Below are positions 1 through 6,427 of a stretch of DNA of 64,000 nt, in pieces. Position 1 is the stretch's first letter. Each line of letters opens with the position of its first letter. The stretch is from positions 1-64,000 of the forward strand of contig CAZRBG010000005.1 in assembly GCA_964598225.1 (NCBI GenBank), given 5' to 3'. A program made the translations under genes and the position numbers. The notes beneath the pieces were generated by a model that made no database searches, was not told where the DNA came from, and worked only from the letters and a program-made list of their open reading frames with translations. This stretch comes from SG8-4 sp964598225. Its GTDB lineage: Bacteria; Planctomycetota; Phycisphaerae; Sedimentisphaerales; Anaerobacaceae.

Positions 1-494
1 TGGAGGCGTTAGCCCCAGCAGCCTAAACCACTAACAAAAGTGCGAAAGTTTACTTCTGTAATCCTGTCAAAAAATTGTTTGTCTTTCCCTGGGACAATAG
101 GTAAAATACGCCGAGTGCAAGGGAGTTATATGCCGAGCAAGGAAAAACCGTGGCGAAAGAACTATGAACATTACGCGTTTGATAGAGCAGCCCAACGGAT
201 TTCACAATAGCCGAACTCGGGAAGTGCATGAGAAAATGTACCGGACACCTTTAAATTCCCTGTTATTGGTGAGTATCCTTTTGCCCTGTCTCAATAGAGC
301 AAAAGAAAGTGCGTACGAATTAGCTGCTATCGAAACCGGAGTTGATGAAGAGGGAAAGGTTCGGCAGGAAATTACGGATATTTCTCATAGAAAACGTCAT
401 GACGACATCTATATGATAAAGATCGCGCGTCCGTACAGATGCCGCGTCGTCTTGAAAAAGCCTCATCTATCCTGCATACTCGGTAATTTATACT
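1..494. other. Region without a confident gene
   Basis: No gene can be supported here. A 26-codon reading frame starts at 130 behind a GGAG motif (122-125) and stops at 210. A second frame from about 164 runs into the antisense of the zinc-finger gene at 495 and is judged spurious as a whole. Part of that frame (roughly 258-320) reads like the hydrophobic stretch and the 'NRAKESA' segment that follow a prepilin motif, so a decayed pseudopilin fragment is possible but unproven. Confidence 0.3.
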
Positions 495-719
495 TCAAGC
501 CGCATACCGTAATACTTCGATCTCTGCACCATTCAGAACAGCCCGCTCGGCCAAGGCCTGCACTTTCTCTGTAACTTCCTCGTCGAGATAATACTCACCG
601 CAGTTTTCACAGATTTCAGCAGGCACATCTTTAATAACAACAGTTGTTTGGCCGCGTGTAAGTGTGACGGTAGTCATACCATCATGCGTTTGACCTTGTT
701 TGCAGATAACACATTTCAT
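495..719 (-). CDS. YgiT/MqsA-type zinc-finger antitoxin-like protein
   Basis: A 74-residue protein that looks like the YgiT-type zinc-finger family, which includes the N-terminal half of MqsA antitoxins. Two CxxC pairs are visible, C3/C6 and C37/C40, followed by 'GEYYLDEEVTEKV', the family's typical region after the second pair. It lacks the C-terminal HTH of full-length MqsA, so DNA binding is not evident. Its start overlaps the end of the upstream DUF4258 gene by 4 nt (ATGA), which predicts translational coupling and a two-gene module. In this family such pairs are annotated as toxin-antitoxin-like; activity here is inferred, not shown. Confidence 0.8.
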   Translation of the reverse strand: MKCVICKQGQTHDGMTTVTLTRGQTTVVIKDVPAEICENCGEYYLDEEVTEKVQALAERAVLNGAEIEVLRYAA

Positions 720-1006
720 TGTGAACCTTTCCGCCTTCTGAAGTCATTCGTCCAAATCGTAGGATCGGGTACGTAAGCTGTTACTATTATGGCTGTTTTC
801 TGCTGCTCATCAACTGCAAAAACAGCGTGTATTGGAACGTGTCGCACAAATCCGAGCACGAGGCAACTCGGATATGGTGTATCATCAGGATAATTGATAA
901 TGACTTCACCCTCGCTAACAACGGTAAGCACATCCTCTTGCTTCAATCCGCTATCAAACATTTGACGGATCGCGTGTCCGCTGAATTTGACGCGGTTATA
1001 ATCCAT
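716..1006 (-). CDS. DUF4258 domain protein (putative toxin partner)
   Basis: A 96-residue protein of the DUF4258 type. It begins with a segment ending 'FSGHAIRQM', followed by a beta-rich core ('EVIINYPDD', 'VPIHAVFAVD') and the 'YVPDPTIW' C-terminal signature common in the family. An ATG also exists at 1024, but the ATG at 1006 has an AAGGA motif 7 nt upstream and gives the usual family N-terminus, so it is preferred. It is the first gene of a pair with the zinc-finger protein, overlapping it by 4 nt. DUF4258 proteins commonly sit beside YgiT-type proteins and are thought to be RelE-like toxins; that role is inference here. Confidence 0.8.
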   Translation of the reverse strand: MDYNRVKFSGHAIRQMFDSGLKQEDVLTVVSEGEVIINYPDDTPYPSCLVLGFVRHVPIHAVFAVDEQQKTAIIVTAYVPDPTIWTNDFRRRKGSQ

Positions 1007-1080
1007 AGCAGATTCCTTCAACATATTCTTGCTGGTCGTTTCAGTATAGTGTAATTCTGTCTAAATACTACAGTAATATA

Positions 1081-1221
1081 ATGCAAAATGATGAGCCAAA
1101 ACTAAAACCGATAGTGCAATTAGAGGGTTTTACGCTTATTGAACTGTTGATCGTGATGCCCATTATCCGGCATGAAATTGATAAAAAGAGACGGCTGGGA
1201 ATATATCAAACGGAGACCTGA
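1081..1221 (+). pseudogene. Orphan prepilin N-terminus (remnant)
   Basis: A 46-codon frame from ATG 1081 contains a perfect prepilin cleavage/methylation motif at residues 16-25 (G, then FTLIELLIV), preceded by a short charged leader. After about 13 residues of the mature part, the hydrophobic helix breaks into the charged stretch 'RHEIDKKRRLG' and the frame stops. Intact pseudopilins elsewhere in the window continue with 'LPALR' and run to about 270 residues. This is therefore read as a broken pseudopilin gene joined to unrelated sequence. Confidence 0.5.
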
Positions 1222-1342
1222 ATGGGCTCATATCGGCGTGCATTTGATTACAGTCGTATTCGAAGGCGAAGAAACCTCCGAGCAAGAGATCAGAGTTTAC
1301 GTCTTCAACAAACAGCTTTTAGAATCGCAGAGTAAGAAATAG
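1172..1342 (+). CDS. Hypothetical small protein, possibly a C-terminal fragment
   Basis: A 56-codon frame starts at ATG 1172 and overlaps the prepilin remnant in another frame. It reads like real protein ('DGWEYIKRR', 'IGVHLITVVFEGEE', 'EIRVYVFN'), with alternating hydrophobic residues suggesting beta strands. There is no clear ribosome-binding site. It may be the surviving end of a longer gene whose 5' part was lost at the junction with the prepilin fragment. No family is recognised with confidence. Confidence 0.3.
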   Translation: MKLIKRDGWEYIKRRPEWAHIGVHLITVVFEGEETSEQEIRVYVFNKQLLESQSKK

Positions 1343-1448
1343 TCACCCGCAGATTAATGCTGATAATTCGCGGAGAGTCTCAGGCACTTTTTCCGCGAAT
1401 ATTCGGCCTCATGAAGTACTAATAAACTGAAATCCTCTTGAATGACTA

Positions 1449-1477
1449 TTGACTGCTTGTAGCCGACAGGCTACAAT
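1449..1477 (+). promoter_or_regulatory. Sigma70-type promoter with overlapping palindromic operator
   Basis: TTGACT (1449-1454), a 17-nt spacer and TACAAT (1472-1477) form a near-consensus promoter ending 6 nt before the GTG at 1484. A perfect 8-bp inverted repeat, TTGTAGCC (1457-1464) and GGCTACAA (1469-1476), fills the spacer and covers the -10 box. This is the layout expected for autorepression by the downstream XRE-type antidote. The element still looks intact although the toxin gene is not. Confidence 0.75.
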
Positions 1478-1483
1478 GATCGC

Positions 1484-1543
1484 GTGGTTGAAATTCGCAA
1501 GACGGATACGTTCGCAAAATGGATTGATGGCTTGCGTGTTAAT
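1484..1543 (+). pseudogene. HigB/RelE-type toxin remnant (first 20 codons)
   Basis: From GTG 1484 the encoded residues (MVEIRKTDTFAKWIDGLR) match the characteristic N-terminus of the phage Gp49-like HigB/RelE addiction-module killer proteins. The rest of the roughly 95-residue toxin is missing: after 18 recognisable toxin codons and two further codons the frame passes without interruption into the antidote's ATG at 1544. The simplest reading is an internal in-frame deletion of the toxin. Confidence 0.65.
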
Positions 1544-1837
1544 ATGGCTAAGACCAAGACTACACGATACGACGTTGCCGAACATTTGAGGACTCCGGAG
1601 GAAATGGCGGCTTACCTTGAAGCCTGCCTAGAGGACGCAAACGGCGATGCTGCTTTCATTGCCAAGGCTCTTGGAGATATTTCTCGTGCCAAAGGCATGT
1701 CGCAGGTCGCACGCGACGCGGGTCTGTCGCGCGAGAGCCTTTATAAAGCTCTATCCGGTGACAGAATCCCGGCATTTGATACGATCCTGAAAGCTATTTC
1801 AGCTCTTGACTTGAAGTTGCACGCAGAAGCGATGTAA
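1544..1837 (+). CDS. HigA-type addiction module antidote protein
   Basis: A 97-residue protein of the 'putative addiction module antidote' family (XRE-like HTH). The N-terminal 'TRYDVAEHLRTPEEMAAYLE' and the helix-turn-helix 'GMSQVARDAGLSRESLYKAL' followed by 'GDRIPAFDTILKAISALDL' are the family signatures. It should bind the palindrome in its own promoter and, in a complete system, neutralise a HigB-type RNase. No toxin survives, so it is an orphan antidote. It can be translated either from ATG 1544 or as an in-frame fusion from GTG 1484 with 20 extra residues; which is used is unknown. Confidence 0.8.
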   Translation: MAKTKTTRYDVAEHLRTPEEMAAYLEACLEDANGDAAFIAKALGDISRAKGMSQVARDAGLSRESLYKALSGDRIPAFDTILKAISALDLKLHAEAM

Positions 1838-2013
1838 CAGAATTACTGGTGTGAATCATCGCACCCTATAATTTGGGCAAGGGGTTTACCTTTTTGCTCG
1901 TTTTGCCATGTCTGCTTGTGGGTGCATTATGAGAATTCGGTGGAAAGAGGATCGGAATATTTGTAATATGGCAGGAGAATTCGTTTACAAGGTGATTACG
2001 CAAAGGAATAGAT

Positions 2014-2880
2014 GTGCGACGCGACAAGACCAAGGATCTTCTTTCGATTATCGCAACGTTCGTGTCGATAGTGTTGATATTGATCTACTGGCTCGCCCCG
2101 GCGGGTGAGAACAGCCACCGGCTGTACAAACTCTTCATCGACTGCATCCCGGATTCCATTATAGTACTGATCACGATTCCGATCGTCTACTGGCTGCTGT
2201 ATACAAGGGGCCTCACGAATATGGGCGACTGCCCGCTGTTCACGGGGCAACTGCCGCCGGAGCCCGGGGAATGCCGCTCGCATCTTGGTCGCTCCGCAAG
2301 TGCAAATCCCCGTCAGTCCGGCAAAGCCACCGGTATGGAGCGGGACGTCTTATTCGTCGCCGGTTTGCAGGATGATTCTGCCGGGGACCATAATAACGGC
2401 AAATTTATAGGCTCGCTCAACGACACGCTTCGTCTCGCCGAGACCATGGCCATGGCCGTGGTCTTCACAAAGTGCTGCACGCCGATGGGAAGCACGTCGA
2501 CCGAAAATGGTGCCGCTTCACGGGTTCCGGGAGCAGATTTCGAGACTTATGGCGAAGAACTGCCAGATAATTTGTATAAACCTGCGGGCAGTGTTTTTTC
2601 CAAATTACGCGTTCAAGCCCAAAATCCTGCAACTCCGGGTCCGGAGAATGCCGCAATGGATATGTTGGTCTCCGACCCGAGGGTGGGGTCAGTGTACGTT
2701 ACGGGAATAGCGCCGGAAGACTGTATTCGGGCAATTTGCCGAATCTCGTTGCAGCACGGCAAGAAAACGATTGTTCTGAACAATGCGATCTCCGTGCCGG
2801 AGACAAGCACCGAGCAGATCGAGAAGCTGTGCCGGGACCTGGCGGCCGAAGGTGTTGTCAGACAGGAGCAACTCTCATGA
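2014..2880 (+). CDS. Membrane-anchored isochorismatase/nicotinamidase-like protein
   Basis: A 288-residue protein starting at GTG 2014 with AAAGGA upstream. Two hydrophobic segments (about residues 8-30 and 44-64) precede a cytoplasmic or periplasmic domain with the isochorismatase (cysteine hydrolase) fold. The first strand reads 'VLFVAGLQDD', the middle 'AVVFTKCC', and the nucleophile region 'VYVTGIAPEDCIRAIC' with the expected Cys after Asp. A candidate catalytic Lys lies in 'YKPAGSVFSKL'. The usual first-strand Asp ('V-D-M-Q') is replaced by Gly, so classical hydrolysis may be lost. The next gene, 148 nt downstream on the same strand, encodes the TAXI/channel fusion. Fold assignment is moderately sure; the substrate is unknown. 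Confidence 0.6.
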   Translation: MRRDKTKDLLSIIATFVSIVLILIYWLAPAGENSHRLYKLFIDCIPDSIIVLITIPIVYWLLYTRGLTNMGDCPLFTGQLPPEPGECRSHLGRSASANPRQSGKATGMERDVLFVAGLQDDSAGDHNNGKFIGSLNDTLRLAETMAMAVVFTKCCTPMGSTSTENGAASRVPGADFETYGEELPDNLYKPAGSVFSKLRVQAQNPATPGPENAAMDMLVSDPRVGSVYVTGIAPEDCIRAICRISLQHGKKTIVLNNAISVPETSTEQIEKLCRDLAAEGVVRQEQLS

Positions 2881-3028
2881 ATCGAGCGGCAAAAAGCTCG
2901 GAATGTCTGTACTTTTTGCCGCTGTTCGTGTAAGCTATAATGTCTCGTATGTATGGGCGTTCCCAGGAGAAAACAGCCCCGAATGAAAATACGAAGCTAA
3001 ATAAGCGCTTAACGAGACTAATAGGACT

Positions 3029-5254
3029 TTGAGACCGAAAAACCTCAAGACGGTATTAGCCGCTGTTGCTGCAGCGATCCTGATTCAGTTGAGTTGTCCG
3101 GCCGTAGCCAGAGCGGTGGACGCAACGGGCGACAAGATCAAGCTGCGCATAGCGACGGGAAGCACGACCGGCGTTTACTATCCGATGGGCAACGGCATTA
3201 AGCGGCTCATCGAGGACGCTTATCCTGATACCATCGAAGTGGAAGTTGTCTCTACCAGCGGCACGGCAGAGAATCTGCAGTTGATAGATAACGAGCAGGT
3301 TGACCTCGCTCTGGCTCAGAATGACACGGTGTATTATTTCAGCAGGGGCCAGGCGAGGTATACACTGCCTTCGAGCAAGGCGCTGGCAATTGCATCATTG
3401 TATACCGAGCTTATTCAGATCGTTGCGACCAAAAAAAGCGGCATCGCCCATCTCGACCAGTTGAAGGGGCGGCGGATACGCACCGGTTCTCCGCCGGAGA
3501 ACTTTCCGAACAGCGCTACCCTTATTTTTGCTCTGGCCGGCTGGGAGGCTTCGGACCTGACGGATGTCCGGTGCAGCTTCGACGAGGCCCGACGGATGCT
3601 GCTGGAGAATGAGCTGGACGCCGCGGTGGTTACTGCGGGCGTGCCTACGCCGCTTCTGACGGACACTGTGGACGGCATCTCGCTGCAGGATTACGTAACC
3701 CTTATCCCCATCGGCGAGAGTCTGGCGAAGCAGCTCATGCGGGAGTTTCCGTATTTTGTTTATACATCGATACCGGCCGAAACATATCGCACGCAGCTCG
3801 AGCCGGTAAAGACGGTCGGCGTGCGAGCGATACTTGTGGCGCGAAAGAACTTCGAGGAAACGAAGATTCGGGGGCGGGACCTGCCGGATGATTTCATCTA
3901 CACACTGACCAAATCGATCTACGAAAAAACCGAGATCATTCGCAGGAAGCATGGCGTTAAAGGGGCCGACCTTACCAAGTACCGTTTACCTCTCGGCGAA
4001 GCGCTCTACGGGATATTGAACCACAAGATGCGCCCTATCATTCCGATCCATCCGCAGGCAAGAGAGTATTATTCTGAGAAAGGTCTGCTGAAGAAGACCT
4101 TCATGGACTACCTGCCGGTGATTCTCTGGGGCCTCGCGTTCGTTATCCTGCTCGGATACGTCATTAAATACCGTTCGGCCATTCGCAGGTTCACCGGCAG
4201 ACACATGCACGTCCGGCTGGTGATCATCTTCGTCTGTCTTTACGTTCTCGGAGCGATGGCCATGTACTTCTTCGAGCGATACAACAATCGCTCGTTCGAT
4301 ACCGTCGGCGAATCATTCTGGTCGATAACAATTTATGTGTTGAGCGGCTTCGAGGACCGTTACCCGGTTACGCTGGCCGGTCGTATTACCTCAGTCTTCA
4401 TACTGATTTTGACCGTATTCTTCTTTGGTGCGGTTGCCGGTCGATTTGCAGCCGCCTTTTTAAAGAGCGAGGTGATAAAAATGCCTAAGGATTTGAACGA
4501 TCACATTGTGATATGCAACTGGAACGAGCGCGGAAAGCGGGTCATTTCAGAATTGCACCACCCTGAAGGAAAGCCCAACGCCGACATCGTCATCATCGAC
4601 AACAAGCGGCTTGAGGAGAAGGAATTGTCGAGGATGCCCGCTTACAACAGGATTTACTGCATACACGAGGATCCGATTCGCCACGGGACTCTGAAACGCT
4701 CACGGGTCAGCCTGGCCGATACCGTTATTGTGCTGGCCGACAATCAGAGTCCCGACCCGGATGCGAAATCCGCAATGATTATTCTGGCGTTGTTGAGCGA
4801 GTGCAAACGCAGGCGGCCGCACATAATCTCGGAAGTGGTCAATTTGGACAACAGCCAGCACCTTACCGACGCCGGCGCCGACGAAACGATTTGCACTGAG
4901 GAGATAGGGGTGGGTATTCTGGCGCATTGTGCGCTGAATAAGCAGCTTTCCGTGGTTTATAAGGACCTGCTGACTTACACCTTCGAGGGCAATGAAATTT
5001 ATATAGTCCGCCGGGATCGTTTCCCGGATGTATTTGTCGGCAAGCCGTTCGGAGAATGCGCCCGCATGCTGTATGAGAAGCAGGACAATAAGAACCCCGT
5101 CGTGCTGCTGGGCATACGGAGAGGGGATAAGGTCATAATGAATCCGAGGGAGCACGCAGCAGAATACGGCTCTGATGAATGCATTGTTGAAGAGGATGAT
5201 GCATTGATAGCAATGGCGTTTTCGGCGCCGGACCTGAAAAAAGCTTTCGGCTAA
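3029..5254 (+). CDS. TAXI solute-binding domain fused to ion channel and TrkA-N/TrkA-C domains
   Basis: A 741-residue fusion. Residues 1-30 are a signal peptide (cleavage near 'ARA'). About 38-340 form a TAXI-family TRAP-type solute-binding domain ('IATGSTTGVYYPMG', 'VEVVSTSGTAENL', 'DLALAQNDT'). A membrane helix at about 359-380 is followed by a two-helix pore module (about 395-480), then a TrkA-N/RCK nucleotide-binding domain ('HIVICNWNERGKRVI', from about 490) and a TrkA-C-like end. The pore filter reads 'SGFED' where K+ channels have TVGYGD. The apparent design is a periplasmic ligand sensor gating a channel with cytoplasmic RCK control. The start is TTG; no better start is in frame. Confidence 0.8.
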   Translation: MRPKNLKTVLAAVAAAILIQLSCPAVARAVDATGDKIKLRIATGSTTGVYYPMGNGIKRLIEDAYPDTIEVEVVSTSGTAENLQLIDNEQVDLALAQNDTVYYFSRGQARYTLPSSKALAIASLYTELIQIVATKKSGIAHLDQLKGRRIRTGSPPENFPNSATLIFALAGWEASDLTDVRCSFDEARRMLLENELDAAVVTAGVPTPLLTDTVDGISLQDYVTLIPIGESLAKQLMREFPYFVYTSIPAETYRTQLEPVKTVGVRAILVARKNFEETKIRGRDLPDDFIYTLTKSIYEKTEIIRRKHGVKGADLTKYRLPLGEALYGILNHKMRPIIPIHPQAREYYSEKGLLKKTFMDYLPVILWGLAFVILLGYVIKYRSAIRRFTGRHMHVRLVIIFVCLYVLGAMAMYFFERYNNRSFDTVGESFWSITIYVLSGFEDRYPVTLAGRITSVFILILTVFFFGAVAGRFAAAFLKSEVIKMPKDLNDHIVICNWNERGKRVISELHHPEGKPNADIVIIDNKRLEEKELSRMPAYNRIYCIHEDPIRHGTLKRSRVSLADTVIVLADNQSPDPDAKSAMIILALLSECKRRRPHIISEVVNLDNSQHLTDAGADETICTEEIGVGILAHCALNKQLSVVYKDLLTYTFEGNEIYIVRRDRFPDVFVGKPFGECARMLYEKQDNKNPVVLLGIRRGDKVIMNPREHAAEYGSDECIVEEDDALIAMAFSAPDLKKAFG

Positions 5255-5272
5255 TCTTGACGGAACGAACAA

Positions 5273-6115
5273 TCAGCGCAGCCACTCGAGTTTGACGATA
5301 CCGCCGGTATCCTGGGCGATGTAGATAAAGCCGTCGGGATCGGCCGTGATGCCCTCCTGATTGTCGCCCGGAAAGGCCTGCACGCTTAAGAGTTCATGTT
5401 GCCGGGAATATTCCAGAATAATGTTGGCCGCATCGCTTACGACAAACAGGTGATCCGTTTTTGTATCGTAGTACAGACCTGAAAGATCGATAACACCCGG
5501 CGAGAAATAATCGATGATTCGAGGCTTGCCCTTTCTGCTGCGCAGCGGCAGTTCGATCTCGAAGACGGCGGAAACATCCTCTTCGTCGTCGAGGGTGAAG
5601 GCCTGATTGGCCGCGTAAAATACGCCGCCCTCGGGGTGTTTCGCATCGGGCACGAAGGTAATAGCTTCGATTCCCTCACCGCCCGCGTTCAATAGCGTCC
5701 TTCCATTAAATTGTCTCGGTATCGAGAATTCGCGGAGAATTTCAAACGTATCGGGATGGATTTCAAGAACGATCTCTTCTTCTTCAATTACGACGTATAG
5801 CAGTCCGGTGGAAGGGTCATGCGTCACTCCCTCGAAATCCGCGTCGCGAATATGCTTTTGTTTGACGAGAGTGCCGTCCCGTTTGATCTCGCAGATATCG
5901 CCTTCATCACCGACCAAAAAGAGCGTCTCGCGGCTTTTGTGCCAGCAGGCCCCGGAGGGCTCGTTAAATTCTATCTGATCGATATCACCTACCCATTTGT
6001 ACTGAAAAACGATGCTGTCGAGTACCTGTTGCGGCGTGCAGGTTTTTTTGCAACCCCTCGTCGGAACGAGCGAAAAAGCAATCATGAGTACCATTAAACC
6101 ATAATTTACGCGCAT
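5273..6115 (-). CDS. Secreted SdiA-regulated-type beta-propeller protein
   Basis: A 280-residue protein with an N-terminal hydrophobic leader (residues 1-20, ending near 'RGCKK'). The body matches the SdiA-regulated domain, a YWTD/NHL-like propeller: 'EPSGACWH', 'FEGVTHDPSTGLLYVVIEE', 'GEGIEAITFVPD', 'DLSGLYYDTKTDHLFVVSD' and 'NQEGITADPDGFIYIAQDTGG' are successive blades. The cysteine after the leader lacks a good lipobox, so lipid attachment is uncertain. It converges on the TAXI/channel gene with an 18-nt gap and is divergent from the secretin gene. Its ligand or enzymatic role is not apparent. Confidence 0.7.
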   Translation of the reverse strand: MRVNYGLMVLMIAFSLVPTRGCKKTCTPQQVLDSIVFQYKWVGDIDQIEFNEPSGACWHKSRETLFLVGDEGDICEIKRDGTLVKQKHIRDADFEGVTHDPSTGLLYVVIEEEEIVLEIHPDTFEILREFSIPRQFNGRTLLNAGGEGIEAITFVPDAKHPEGGVFYAANQAFTLDDEEDVSAVFEIELPLRSRKGKPRIIDYFSPGVIDLSGLYYDTKTDHLFVVSDAANIILEYSRQHELLSVQAFPGDNQEGITADPDGFIYIAQDTGGIVKLEWLR

Positions 6116-6427
6116 CTTAAGCGTCTCCTACAAGAAACCGGCTTCAGTATCACAGTTGAGCGGAATTACTGACTGCCAACCTATCCGAGTGACTTTTTTG
6201 AGCGATATGTCTCTTTTTTAGTCCTCAGATGCAGGCTCTAATGATACAGGTGAGAGTATAGACTGTAAAACCTTTTCTTCGCCGCGAAGAACATTTGTGC
6301 CTGAAATATTATTGTTGATTAACTGCGGACACTTGTGTATATTGAGGTATCCGTTTGACAATAAACGCTTTATGTTACGGTGCAGAACGTGATGATTGCC
6401 CCAGGGATGCAAAAGGAGATGTTTTAA
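6116..6427. promoter_or_regulatory. Divergent intergenic region upstream of the secretin
   Basis: This 312-nt region separates two divergent genes and must hold both promoters. AAAGGAG (6411-6417) is the ribosome-binding site for the secretin. A TTGACA box (6355-6360) is immediately followed by ATAAACGCTTTATG, a motif that recurs in similar form upstream of the MscS gene (9441) and the 11997 gene. No convincing -10 box at standard spacing from TTGACA was found. Confidence 0.35.

Noticed and set aside
164..574. 136-codon plus-strand frame with hydrophobic stretch and 'LNRAKESA' string
   Set aside because: No ribosome-binding site, runs antisense into the zinc-finger gene and lacks the prepilin motif; at most a decayed fragment.
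1996..2283. 95-codon minus-strand frame opposite the isochorismatase-like gene
   Set aside because: Arg-rich shadow of the real plus-strand gene, without domain signal.
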